From Pseudomonadota bacterium (GTDB lineage Bacteria; Pseudomonadota; Alphaproteobacteria; Sphingomonadales; Sphingomonadaceae): 35,635 nt of DNA. A program made the position numbers and the translations under genes. Of the stretch, positions 1-8,201 are shown in pieces. The notes under the pieces are model-generated. The model saw nothing but the letters and a program-made list of their open reading frames with translations, made no database searches and was not told where the DNA came from. Every line of letters starts with the position of its first letter. The stretch's first letter is position 1. Location: assembly GCA_021849075.1 (NCBI GenBank), contig JAJZTH010000026.1, forward strand, positions 7,708 to 43,342, given 5' to 3'.

Positions 1-1
1 T

Positions 2-457
2 GGGCCGTACAGCGATGGCGTCTATGCCCGCTATCCCAATGGTCCCTGTTCGATCGAGCAGACGGGCAGCGGCACGGCGCGGTGCGACCTGTCCGGCCAG
101 GGCATGCCGGGCCTGCCCAAATGGGTGGGGTCCGCCGGGGGCGAATATCATCTGCCCGTCGCGGTGGCCGGCCGCGACGGCGAGTTCGTGCTGCGCGCCG
201 ACGCAGTGACGCGCACGAAGATATTCGGCGATGCGACCGGATTGGCCTATACGATCATCAAAGGCTATACGCTGGTCAATGGCAGCATCGGATATCGCAC
301 GCCCAACTGGGAAGTGGCGGTGTTCGCCCGCAACCTGTTCGACAAGGATTATATGCAGAATCTGACCGTGCAGGCGGGCAATAGCGGGCTGATCGTCGGG
401 ACGCCCAGCGAACCGCGCACGATCGGCGTGACGCTTCGCACGGCATTTGGGGGATAG
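2..457 (+). CDS. TonB-dependent receptor, C-terminal fragment (5' end outside window)
   Basis: The frame is open from the window edge to a stop at 455-457 and gives about 151 residues of an outer-membrane beta-barrel. The last 60 residues alternate polar and hydrophobic positions and carry the typical receptor ending, with an N-L-F-D-K-D-Y segment followed by a final strand ending in a TLRTAFGG-like tail. TonB-dependent receptors import large or scarce substrates across the outer membrane using TonB/ExbBD energy. The plug domain and the ligand are not visible because the 5' part is missing. About 160 bases of non-coding sequence follow. Family assignment is fairly safe; substrate is unknown. 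Confidence 0.8.
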   Translation, partial: GPYSDGVYARYPNGPCSIEQTGSGTARCDLSGQGMPGLPKWVGSAGGEYHLPVAVAGRDGEFVLRADAVTRTKIFGDATGLAYTIIKGYTLVNGSIGYRTPNWEVAVFARNLFDKDYMQNLTVQAGNSGLIVGTPSEPRTIGVTLRTAFGG

Positions 458-489
458 GCGCGCCGGCGCCATCCTCCGTTTGCCGCAGT

Positions 490-504
490 CATGAAATTTT
501 CATG
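490..504. repeat. 15-bp perfect inverted repeat CATGAAATTTTCATG
   Basis: In the gap between the receptor fragment and the next gene there is a 7-bp inverted repeat around a single T, inside an AT-rich patch. It could be an operator or a chance palindrome. No T-run follows it, so it is not a convincing terminator. Confidence 0.35.
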
Positions 505-624
505 TTGCGCCGCACAACGAAATCTGTTCCCTTGCCTGAACAGCGGTGGAACAGGCGCTTAAGCCTTCAGTAACCATGGAGGGCGCATGATCCACCCTGC
601 GACTTAAAGTCGGAGGGCTTGAAC

Positions 625-1173
625 ATGGGCACGAGTGCAAAACCGGCGGATGGGGCTGTCACCCTGGCGGAACTGCGTGAATTCGCCAGCTTCCCGTCTG
701 CCACGCAACGCTACATCAGACGTTCGCTCGACATAGGGCTGCATCGCCGCGACGCGATGAAGCTGTGGTCGCGCGACATGGTGGAGGAAGCCTCGATCCG
801 CGCCCAGGCGCGCATCTATGGCCGGCTGGACGAGATCAAGACGCGCGTGCCCGACGACAGCGGCCTGGAGCAGGTGGAGCCGTTCATGGCGCCGCTCGTC
901 ACCATTTCCGCCTTCGACCTGGGGCAGGACCGGTTGGGCAGTTTTTCGGCCTATCGCTTCCTGTATGAGCGGCTGCTGGGGGCGGGGGCGCGGCCATGGT
1001 TGCCCGGCGCTTTCTGCGCGGCGGCGAGCCTGCCGCATCTGCACCCCGACAAGCGCCGCATTCTGCTCCAGTCGATCAGCGAGGCGGCGGCGACGGCGGT
1101 CGGCTGGTCCAACCGCGAACCGACCTTCTATCCCGAATGGGTGGAGAAGGTGGACATGTCCAAGGCGAACTGA
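625..1173 (+). CDS. Conserved-looking hypothetical protein, 182 aa
   Basis: I chose the ATG at 625 because GGAGG lies at 612-616, eight bases upstream; a TTG at 619 is in frame but badly placed. The product has no signal peptide and no membrane segment, so it is probably cytoplasmic. It is rich in Arg and Glu, with an N-terminal helical region (residues about 15-60) containing YIRRSLDIG and a second helical stretch ending in a Trp/Tyr-rich tail. I do not recognise the family. The coding frame is convincing from codon bias and the ribosome site. It stands alone and is followed directly by a strong hairpin terminator. No function is offered. Confidence 0.7.
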   Translation: MGTSAKPADGAVTLAELREFASFPSATQRYIRRSLDIGLHRRDAMKLWSRDMVEEASIRAQARIYGRLDEIKTRVPDDSGLEQVEPFMAPLVTISAFDLGQDRLGSFSAYRFLYERLLGAGARPWLPGAFCAAASLPHLHPDKRRILLQSISEAAATAVGWSNREPTFYPEWVEKVDMSKAN

Positions 1174-1184
1174 ACGCCTTTGCA

Positions 1185-1222
1185 AGGGCCGCGCGAAGTG
1201 GGGGCTTCGGCGCGGCCTTTTC
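1185..1222 (+). terminator. Rho-independent terminator
   Basis: A GC-rich stem (GGCCGCGC plus GAAG pairing with CTTC plus GCGCGGCC, one bulged G) is followed by TTTTCT. It lies 12 bases after the stop of the gene at 625-1173. It faces the end of the ynfA-like gene, so it may also serve the minus-strand operon. Confidence 0.75.
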
Positions 1223-1241
1223 TATGTTCAGGCCCGGTTCT

Positions 1242-1568
1242 TCAGGCGCGATGCGGGGCGTAGAAGATGACCGCCGCGCCGATCAGGCAGAGCGCGACGC
1301 CCGCCATGTCCCAGCGGTCGGGCCGCACTCCTTCCGCGCCCCACAGCCACAGCAACGCCGACACTATGTAGATGCCGCCATAGGCCGCATAGGCGCGACC
1401 GGCCTGATCGCTGTCGACCAAGGTCAGCAGCCAGGCGAACAGGGCGAGCGACGCGCAGCCCGGCAGCAGCCAGAGCGGCGAGCGATCCATGCGCAGCCAG
1501 GCCCAGAAGGCGAAGCAGCCGGCGATTTCGGCCAGCGCGGCGGCGATATAGATGAAGATGGCTGGCAT
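1242..1568 (-). CDS. ynfA: YnfA/UPF0060 family small membrane protein
   Basis: This is a 108-residue protein with four hydrophobic segments (roughly residues 3-22, 31-50, 58-77 and 86-104), the size and layout of the UPF0060/YnfA family of inner-membrane proteins related to small multidrug resistance transporters. The family hallmarks [10 protein letters not shown] near the N terminus and [13 protein letters not shown] in the third segment are present. Its ATG overlaps the TAA of the upstream CLC gene (TAATG), so translation is probably coupled. The exact substrate of YnfA proteins is not settled; efflux of cationic compounds has been proposed for the family. The family call is strong, the role is not. 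Confidence 0.9.
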   Translation of the reverse strand: MPAIFIYIAAALAEIAGCFAFWAWLRMDRSPLWLLPGCASLALFAWLLTLVDSDQAGRAYAAYGGIYIVSALLWLWGAEGVRPDRWDMAGVALCLIGAAVIFYAPHRA

Positions 1569-2884
1569 TATTTCCCTGTTGCGGCGTGGGCGGCGCTGGC
1601 CCGGTCAAGGAAGTTGCGCGACAGGCCATGATAGAGCCGATCCTGGCAGACGCGCTGTGCAGCCCAATCCGCCACCAGCGCCGCGCCGAGCAGCGGCAGC
1701 ATGAAGCCGCGGCTGCCGGTGGTTTCAGAAATGATGATGACGGCGGTCAGCGGCGCGCGCACGACCCCGGTGAAATAGGCGACCATGCCCAGCAGCACGA
1801 CAGCGCTGGCCTGATCGTCGGGGAAGATCCAGCGCAGCAGATTGCCGAAGCCCGCGCCGGTGGCGAGCGAGGGGGCGAAGATGCCGCCGGGAATGCCCGA
1901 TATGCTGGTGGCGAGCGTGCTGACGAATTTGGCGGGCGCAAACCAGAGCGGATGATGGCCGCCGATAATGAGTTGACGCGCGGGTTCGTAGCTGGTGCCC
2001 CAGGTGAGGCCGGTGGCGACGCCGATGGCAGCGACGACCAGACCGCAGCCGCCGGCAAAGAGGACGGGATTGGCGCGCATCCAGTCCGTAAAGGCGTTGC
2101 GCGACCGGGCCGCCCCCAGCGCCAGCCGCGCGAACAGGCCGCCCGATGCGCCGCCCATGACCCCGGCGAGCAGGGCGATGGGAATGGCGGAGGCGAGCGG
2201 CAGATGTGCGGCGACCGCGCCGAAATAGACATAGTCGCCGGCCAGCCCCAGGCTGACCATGCCGGAAATGATGACGGCGGTGATGACGAGCAGGGTCATG
2301 CGCTGTTCATAGGCGGAGGCGAGTTCCTCGATCGCGAAACAGATGCCGGCCAGCGGGGTGTTGAAGGCGGCGGCGACGCCCGCTGCGCCGCCCGCAACCA
2401 TGACCGACGCGCGTAGCGGCACGTTCAGAAGAGCGTGGACGCGGGCGAGGATGGCGGCGCTGATCTGCACGGTGGGGCCTTCGCGCCCGACCGACGCGCC
2501 CACCAGCAGCCCGGCGATGGTCAGCGCGACCTTCAGCAGGGCGGTGCGCAGGTCGATGAGGCAGCGGCCGACCTTTTCGGGCAATTGGGTGGCGGCGATG
2601 ACCTGAGGAATGCCCGATCCGCCGGCGAAGGGCGCTGCGCTGCGGGTGATCCAGGCGAGGGCGGCAAAGCCCAGCGGGGTCAGCAGCAGCGGCAGCCAGC
2701 GATTGGCGCGGGCGACATGTTGAAAAGCGTCGCTTGCTTCGTCCGCCGCCCAGGCGAAGGCGACGGCGGCAAGACCCACCAGCACCGCCCCGCCCATCAG
2801 CGCCAGCCTGCGCCGGAACAGCAGCGATGTGGGACCGCTGTGCCGGATGAGGGCGCGGACGCGGCGGGCGGTCCAGCGCTTCAT
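1568..2884 (-). CDS. CLC family chloride channel/antiporter
   Basis: This 438-residue polytopic protein carries the CLC filter motifs in order: GSGIPQV near residue 90, GREGPTVQ near residue 133, and [15 protein letters not shown] near residue 333. The Glu in GREGP is the gating glutamate, which suggests a working anion channel or Cl-/H+ exchanger. No CBS domains follow, which is normal for short bacterial members. It would sit in the inner membrane and handle chloride, or fluoride in some subfamilies. It is the first gene of a two-gene minus-strand unit with ynfA. The start is the ATG at 2884 and no clear ribosome site is visible. It appears unrelated to the glycoprotein genes that follow. 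Confidence 0.92.
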   Translation of the reverse strand: MKRWTARRVRALIRHSGPTSLLFRRRLALMGGAVLVGLAAVAFAWAADEASDAFQHVARANRWLPLLLTPLGFAALAWITRSAAPFAGGSGIPQVIAATQLPEKVGRCLIDLRTALLKVALTIAGLLVGASVGREGPTVQISAAILARVHALLNVPLRASVMVAGGAAGVAAAFNTPLAGICFAIEELASAYEQRMTLLVITAVIISGMVSLGLAGDYVYFGAVAAHLPLASAIPIALLAGVMGGASGGLFARLALGAARSRNAFTDWMRANPVLFAGGCGLVVAAIGVATGLTWGTSYEPARQLIIGGHHPLWFAPAKFVSTLATSISGIPGGIFAPSLATGAGFGNLLRWIFPDDQASAVVLLGMVAYFTGVVRAPLTAVIIISETTGSRGFMLPLLGAALVADWAAQRVCQDRLYHGLSRNFLDRASAAHAATGK

Positions 2885-3037
2885 TGGGCGTCTGCGCCGG
2901 TCGGGCGGCGGGCGGGAAGCCGGGCGGGCATGGCGAGGCGATATTCCGTGCTTGGGTTGCGACCAACGCCCCGCCTCCTAGGCCGACGGGGCGCCGATTG
3001 CAAAGCGCTTGCGACGGAAAGCCGATCCTTCTGTCGA

Positions 3038-4552
3038 TTATCGCCCGGTGACGGCGATCATGACCGCGCCATGGGCCGGCACGCTGTAGCTGGCGGGCAA
3101 GACGGCGGCGGTCGATCCCGACCAGATATCCTCAACCCCCGCTATGCCTGCAAAGCCGGCGTCGGCGGCGGTCAGCGCCAGCGAGGCGGCTTGCGTCCCG
3201 CGATTGAACAGGGCCAGCGCAACGCGGCCGTCGGCCAAAGGCTTGGCCCAGATTTCCAGATCGCCCTGTTTGCGGATCGCCCTGCCCTGAACCCCGCGCG
3301 CGTCCTGATCGATCGCGATGACACGGCGGTTGGTCAGCATCGCCAGCGTTTCCGGGCTGGTTTCGCGCAGGTCATGGCCCATCATCAGCGGCGCGGCGGC
3401 CATCGCCCACAGGGTCATATGGGTGCGATATTCGTCCGCGCTCATGCCGCCATTGCCGATTTCCAGCATGTCGGGATCATTCCAGCCATGCGGGCCGGCA
3501 TGATCGGGATTGCCATTCTTGTCGAAGCCGATCTTCGCCATGGTCGGATAATCGTCGGTGATGTCGCCGGTGGTGCGCCAGAGCTGACCGCCGACGTCGC
3601 GGCCCCAACTGCCGACGTCGAAGCGGCCATATTCGCACAGGGAGAAGATGATCTGCCGTCCGGTCGCCTGCAACGCTGCGCCCATTTCATGATAGCTGCG
3701 CTTGACCGTGTCCGCATCGGCATAAAACCACTCGCCCGAACAGAGGTCATATTTCAGATAGTCGAAGCCCCAGTCGGCAAAGCTTTTCGCATCCTGCGCG
3801 ACATGGCCATAGCTGCCCTCATAGCCGGCGCAGGTGCGGGGGCCTTGCGAGGAATAGATGCCGATCTTCAGCCCCTTGGCGTGGACATAGTCGGTCAGCG
3901 CCTTCATGTCCGGGAATTTGGCATTGGGGTGCAGCACGCCATTGGCGTCGCGCTGGCCCTGCCAGCCGTCGTCGATGTTGATATAGGTGTAGCCCGCGTC
4001 GCGTAGGCCGGACGACACCATCGCATCGGCCATGGCGCGGACCGTTTTATCATCAATATGTTCGGCGAACTTGTTCCAGCTGCTCCAGCCCATGGGCGGG
4101 GTGGCGGCGAGCTTGCTGGGAATGGGCTGGCCCAGCGGCGGCAGGGCGGCGAATTTGAAGGCGCGGGCCTTGGCGTCCTTCGCGCCGCCGCGATAGCCGG
4201 TGATCGCGACCTTACTCTCCCATATCTGCCCCTCCAGATGCGGCTTGCCGTCGGCGAGGGTGACGCTCCAGCTGCGGGTGGGATGATCGCGGTCGTTGAT
4301 ATTGCGCGCTTCGAACAGCAATTTGCCGTCGGTGATGCGCGGGTTCAGCATCTCGACCGGGCCGTACCAGAGCGTCGTCACGCTGCCTTCGATTGTCGCG
4401 CCCTTGCTCTTCACCTGCATCATGGTGACGCCGGGGGTTGGCGGAGCATCATCGAACAGCCAGACGCCGTCAAAGGCGGTCCTGGCGCTGGCGGGGGCGG
4501 CGGCACATAGGGCGGTGGCGAGGGTCAGGCTCGTCAAAAGGGCGCGCGTCAT
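3038..4552 (-). CDS. Secreted GH27 alpha-galactosidase with extra N-terminal domain
   Basis: The ATG at 4552 is preferred over 4567 because GGAGGAG at 4565-4559 gives six-base spacing. A signal peptide (residues 1-24) is followed by an unassigned beta-rich region (about 25-145), then a GH27 barrel that starts with TPPMGWSSWN at 151. Visible active-site features are the nucleophile Asp269 in KYDLC, the probable acid/base Asp330 in WRTTGDI, and GWNDPDML further on. GH27 enzymes release terminal alpha-linked galactose. The family's usual KYDNC is KYDLC here. It is the last gene of a GntR-permease-galactosidase unit. Plant extensin carries alpha-galactose on serine, which would fit the rest of the locus, but raffinose or galactomannan side chains are equally possible substrates. 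Confidence 0.9.
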   Translation of the reverse strand: MTRALLTSLTLATALCAAAPASARTAFDGVWLFDDAPPTPGVTMMQVKSKGATIEGSVTTLWYGPVEMLNPRITDGKLLFEARNINDRDHPTRSWSVTLADGKPHLEGQIWESKVAITGYRGGAKDAKARAFKFAALPPLGQPIPSKLAATPPMGWSSWNKFAEHIDDKTVRAMADAMVSSGLRDAGYTYINIDDGWQGQRDANGVLHPNAKFPDMKALTDYVHAKGLKIGIYSSQGPRTCAGYEGSYGHVAQDAKSFADWGFDYLKYDLCSGEWFYADADTVKRSYHEMGAALQATGRQIIFSLCEYGRFDVGSWGRDVGGQLWRTTGDITDDYPTMAKIGFDKNGNPDHAGPHGWNDPDMLEIGNGGMSADEYRTHMTLWAMAAAPLMMGHDLRETSPETLAMLTNRRVIAIDQDARGVQGRAIRKQGDLEIWAKPLADGRVALALFNRGTQAASLALTAADAGFAGIAGVEDIWSGSTAAVLPASYSVPAHGAVMIAVTGR

Positions 4553-4608
4553 CGCGATCTCCTCCATGGGATCAAAAGGAAACGGGAAAGGGGTAGGATG
4601 CGCCGCCG

Positions 4609-6024
4609 TCAGGCGGTGGCGGCATCCTGTCGGGCGTCGCTGCGGCTGCGGCTGTAGAGACAGTAGAAGAGCAGGCCGATGACGTTCCAGGCGCCGAAGC
4701 GAACCAGAGTCGTGTCCGGCAGGCTGAAGAGCAGATAGGCGCAGCCCAGGATCGTCAGCGTGCCCACGACATAAGGCTGGGGACAGCGGAACAGGCGGGG
4801 CAGTTCGGGCGATCGACGGCGCAGGATCATGAGGCAGGCGCCCACCGCCATGAAGGCGATCAGCGTACCGGCATTGGCCAGTTCGGCAATTTCATCGAGA
4901 CGGAAGATGCCGGCGACCAGCGCGATCGACAGGCCGGTCATCAGCGTGATGCGTGTCGGCGCGCCGGTGCGCGGGCTGATCTTGGCCAGGCTGCGTGGCA
5001 GCAGCCCGTCGCGCGCCATGACGAAGAAGACGCGGCTCTGGCCGTACATCATGACCAGGATGACCGAGGGCAAAGCGATGACGGCGGCCAGGGCGATCAG
5101 GTGCGCGGCGGTCGGCTGGCCCAGCTGACGCAGGACGAGGGCGAGCGGCTCGGGCGAATTGGCGAGCTGCTGGAAGGGCAGGGCGCCGATCGCGGCGATG
5201 GCGACCGCCATGTAGATGAGCGTGCAGACCAGCATCGACCCGATGATGCCGATGGTGAGGTCACGGCCCGGATTCTTGGCTTCCTCCGCCGATGTGGCGA
5301 CGGCGTCGAAACCGTAGAAGGCGAAGAAGACGATGGCGGCGGCCGCCATTACGCCGCGCTTTTGCCCCTCAATTTCCGTGCTGGCAAAGCCATAGGGCAT
5401 GAAGGGTTCCAGATGGCCCGACTGGAAAGCGGGCAGCGCCATGGCGACGAAGATCGATAGCGCGACGAGCTTGATGATGACGAGGATGATGTTGAGCGTC
5501 GCGCTTTCGCGCGTGCCGGCGATCAGCATGCCCATCACGCCCAGCGCCACCAGCACGGCGGGCAGGTTGATGATGCCGCCGCCATGCGGCCCGACCAGCA
5601 GCATCGCGGGCAGATGGATGCCCGCCGATTGCAGCCAGCCCACCAGATAGCCCGACCAGCCGACCGCCACGGTCGAACAGGCGAGCGAATATTCCAGGAT
5701 CAGGCTCCATCCCACGATCCAGGCGATGGTTTCGCCCATTGCGGCATAGCTGAACGTATAGGCGCTGCCCGCCGCGGGGATCAAAGTCGCCATTTCGGCA
5801 TAGGCGAGCGCGGCGCAGGCGCAGACCGCGCCGGCAATGGCGAAGGCCAGGATCACGGCGGGACCGGCCCGTTCGGCGCCCACGCCGGTCAGCGTATAAA
5901 TGCCGGTGCCCACGATCGCGCCGACGCCCAGCGCGATCAGGTGCGGCCAGCTGAGGGTTTTGGCGAGGCTATGCCCGGACTCGCGCTGGGCGAGTTTTTC
6001 GATGGATTTGCGTGGTCCGAGCAT
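4609..6024 (-). CDS. APC superfamily amino acid permease (CAT/YfnA-like)
   Basis: This 471-residue protein has about twelve hydrophobic segments. The first carries the APC signature GVGAIVGTGIYTLTG (from about residue 33), and a GSAYTFSYAAMGE segment typical of cationic-amino-acid-transporter-like permeases comes after helix 3. It would be an inner-membrane proton or sodium symporter for amino acids. The start ATG follows GGGGA at five-base spacing. It lies 21 bases after the GntR gene and 57 bases before the alpha-galactosidase, so the three probably form one operon. Hydroxyproline or proline is a reasonable cargo from context, but nothing in the sequence fixes the substrate. Confidence 0.9.
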   Translation of the reverse strand: MLGPRKSIEKLAQRESGHSLAKTLSWPHLIALGVGAIVGTGIYTLTGVGAERAGPAVILAFAIAGAVCACAALAYAEMATLIPAAGSAYTFSYAAMGETIAWIVGWSLILEYSLACSTVAVGWSGYLVGWLQSAGIHLPAMLLVGPHGGGIINLPAVLVALGVMGMLIAGTRESATLNIILVIIKLVALSIFVAMALPAFQSGHLEPFMPYGFASTEIEGQKRGVMAAAAIVFFAFYGFDAVATSAEEAKNPGRDLTIGIIGSMLVCTLIYMAVAIAAIGALPFQQLANSPEPLALVLRQLGQPTAAHLIALAAVIALPSVILVMMYGQSRVFFVMARDGLLPRSLAKISPRTGAPTRITLMTGLSIALVAGIFRLDEIAELANAGTLIAFMAVGACLMILRRRSPELPRLFRCPQPYVVGTLTILGCAYLLFSLPDTTLVRFGAWNVIGLLFYCLYSRSRSDARQDAATA

Positions 6025-6045
6025 GAAGTCCCCTTTTTTAGCGGA

Positions 6046-6702
6046 TCACTGAGTATGGCTGGCGGCGAAATGCGCGCGCAGATCGTCTAGTGTGCTGGCG
6101 ATATGCTGGGTCAGCAGCGCCTGGACATCGTCCGCCTTGCCGGCGAGCCAGGCGTCGAGCAGGGCCTGATGCTCCAGATGGGCGCGATCGCCGCGTCCCG
6201 CCGGCGCCAGATGGGCCAGCACATAGCGTTCGGCCAACACTTCGAGGCGCTCGACTAACTGGGTGGTGAGCAGCCGACCGCCCGGCCGCACCAGCGCAAC
6301 GTGGAATTCGCGGTTGCGCACGGCGACGGCGTTCAGATCATCATTAGCGGCGGCGTCGAGCAGTTTGAAAGCGTCGAGCGCGGCGACCTTGTCCGCGTCC
6401 GTGATATGCTGGCAGGCGAAGGCGACGGCCGCCGGTTCGATCGCGAGGCGCAGCAGATAGATTTCCTCGGCCTGATCGGCCGACATCGGGCGCACGAACC
6501 AGCCGCGATTGGCCTGGCTGGTGAGCAGCCCTTCATGCTCCAGTCGGGCCAGCGCCTCGCGCAGCGGAATCTTGCTGACGCCCAGTTCGGCGGCCAGCGC
6601 ATCTTGCCGCACCGGCTCACGCTCCGGCAGCTTGCCCTCGACGATCCGTTCCCGGATCACTTCGAAAATGCGTTCGGCGAGGGTGCGGACGACGATTGTC
6701 AC
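6046..6702 (-). CDS. GntR family regulator with FCD ligand domain
   Basis: This 218-residue protein has an N-terminal winged helix-turn-helix (about 5-70, with LAAELGVSKIPLREALARLEHEGLL) and an all-helical FCD effector domain (about 75-212). The start is GTG at 6702, supported by GGAG at 6714-6711; the ATG-started frames nearby are in other phases. FCD domains usually bind a metal and a small organic acid. It heads the operon with the permease and alpha-galactosidase and is divergent from the D-hydroxyproline oxidase gene, so it may regulate one or both. It is the second GntR/FCD protein of the window and is shorter than the one at 18104. Confidence 0.9.
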   Translation of the reverse strand: MTIVVRTLAERIFEVIRERIVEGKLPEREPVRQDALAAELGVSKIPLREALARLEHEGLLTSQANRGWFVRPMSADQAEEIYLLRLAIEPAAVAFACQHITDADKVAALDAFKLLDAAANDDLNAVAVRNREFHVALVRPGGRLLTTQLVERLEVLAERYVLAHLAPAGRGDRAHLEHQALLDAWLAGKADDVQALLTQHIASTLDDLRAHFAASHTQ

Positions 6703-6904
6703 CTGATTGTCTCCATATAGGGCGCTGCGGCGCGGGAAAGATGCGCTGCATGACGAACGTATATGGTAGATAATTGCCTATTGCACTGCAAAACAGCGTT
6801 TGTTGTATGTGTGTCCAACTTTGTAATAACGCCCACGCGCTGCGACCGGCATGCCGGTCGCTTTGGCGGGAAAGGGCGAGATTGAACCATCGTCGGGCAA
6901 AGCC

Positions 6905-6945
6905 TTGTCTGCTGATTGCTCTGTTGATATAACGTATACGATATT
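6905..6945 (+). promoter_or_regulatory. Promoter with GTATACGATAT operator before the oxidoreductase
   Basis: A -35-like TTGTCT (6905-6910) and a -10-like TATAAC (6928-6933) are 17 bases apart. The operator core GTATACGATAT occupies 6934-6944, touching the -10, with an imperfect left arm (ATAAC). It is 26 bases before the GTG start at 6971. The same 10-mer TATACGATAT occurs in four other intergenic regions here. Position suggests repression by blocking RNA polymerase. Confidence 0.65.
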
Positions 6946-6970
6946 GAACGGGCGATGCAATGGAGTTTTT

Positions 6971-8191
6971 GTGGGGCGTATAGCGATCATCGGAGGCGGC
7001 GTGGTGGGCCTGTCCACGGGCATAGCCTTGCTGGACGCGGGACAGGCGGTCGTGCTGGTCGATGACGATGATGCGGGCCAAGCCGCATCCTGGGGCAATG
7101 CCGGTCATATTGCAGTGGAGCAGGTTGCGCCGCTGGCGTCTCTTTCGCTGTTGCGCAGCGTGCCGCGCCGGCTGTTCGTGCGGGGCGGCGCGCTGGATTT
7201 TCCATTGTCTGCGATCGGTACGTGGCTACCCTTTGGCCTGCGGCTGATGGCGGCGGCGCGCCCGGCGCGCTTCCGGCAGGGCAGCGATGCGTTGCGCGGA
7301 CTATTGGCGCGGGCGATGCCGGCGTGGGAGGCGCTGGTCGACCGGATCGGCGCACCTGATTTGCTGCGGCAGGATGGCCATTATGTGCAATGGAGCGATG
7401 CTGATGTAGCGGCGGCCGGGCGCGCCGCATGGGAAGCGGCCGATATCGGCACGGCGCAGGTGGGGGACGTAAGCGCAGCGGACCTGTCCCGGCTGTCGGG
7501 CCTGACCAGTGCGCCGGCGGCGGGCGCGATCCGCTTTGCCGGCAGTGGCCAGATAAGCGATCTTGGCGCGCTGCGTCATGCGTTGCGGGCGGCCTTTGTC
7601 GCGCGGGGCGGTGAGATTGTCGGGCGCTGCGCCACGGCCATCCGTGACGGTGCGCGCGTTGTGGCACCGGGCATCGATGCCGACCGGGTCATCATCTGCG
7701 CCGGTGTCCGGTCCCGTCCGCTGATGGAAGCGCTGGGCCACAGGGCGCCGATGATCGCCGAGCGGGGCTATCATATCCGGGCCGATGCGACGGGCTGGCC
7801 AGCCGACCTGCCGCCGGTCGTCTATGAGGATCGATCGATGATCGTCACCCGCTATGCCGATTGCGTGCAGGCGGCGAGCTTCGTGGAGCTGGGGCGGGTC
7901 GATGCGCCCGCCGATCCGCGCAAATGGGACCGGCTGGAACGGCATGTGGCGGAACTGGGCCTGCCGGTCCGGGGACCGTTCACCCGCTGGATGGGGTGCC
8001 GGCCGACCCTGCCAGACTATCTGCCGGCGATCGGCCGATCGGACCGGGCGGACAATCTGTTTTACGCTTTTGGCCACCAGCATCTGGGGCTTACATTGGC
8101 GCCGATCACGGCGCGACTGATGGCGGCAATCGTGACGGGGACGGAGCCGGCGCTGCCGGTCGCCCCCTTCGACATTGGGCGTTTCGCATAA
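6971..8191 (+). CDS. FAD-dependent D-hydroxyproline / D-amino acid oxidoreductase (DadA-like)
   Basis: The start is set at GTG 6971, five bases after GGAG at 6962-6965; the longer frame from 6851 would run through the promoter. The 406-residue product opens with the FAD-binding fold (GRIAIIGGGVVGLSTG, residues 2-17) and has the ASWGNAGHIA segment, a PTLPDYLPAIG segment and a C-terminal FGHQHLGLTLAP, all typical of DadA-type flavoenzymes. Family members oxidise D-amino acids, including cis-4-hydroxy-D-proline in hydroxyproline pathways, to the cyclic imine. The presence of an epimerase and deaminase under the same operator at 30-32 kb supports a D-hydroxyproline role. It is followed after 10 bases by an M24 peptidase gene. 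A general D-amino acid or D-proline dehydrogenase remains possible. Confidence 0.85.
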   Translation: MGRIAIIGGGVVGLSTGIALLDAGQAVVLVDDDDAGQAASWGNAGHIAVEQVAPLASLSLLRSVPRRLFVRGGALDFPLSAIGTWLPFGLRLMAAARPARFRQGSDALRGLLARAMPAWEALVDRIGAPDLLRQDGHYVQWSDADVAAAGRAAWEAADIGTAQVGDVSAADLSRLSGLTSAPAAGAIRFAGSGQISDLGALRHALRAAFVARGGEIVGRCATAIRDGARVVAPGIDADRVIICAGVRSRPLMEALGHRAPMIAERGYHIRADATGWPADLPPVVYEDRSMIVTRYADCVQAASFVELGRVDAPADPRKWDRLERHVAELGLPVRGPFTRWMGCRPTLPDYLPAIGRSDRADNLFYAFGHQHLGLTLAPITARLMAAIVTGTEPALPVAPFDIGRFA

Positions 8192-8201
8192 GGATGACGA
8201 T

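Noticed and set aside
2967..2993. Hairpin CGCCCCG/CGGGGCG as terminator of the alpha-galactosidase operon
   Set aside because: The loop is 13 bases and no T-run follows on either strand.
6758..6768. Possible sixth copy of the operator (CGTATATGGTA)
   Set aside because: It matches only part of the core and lacks GATAT; too degenerate to call.
6851..6970. Longer N terminus for the FAD oxidoreductase
   Set aside because: It would translate the promoter and operator; the flavin-binding fold begins right after the GTG at 6971, which has its own GGAG.
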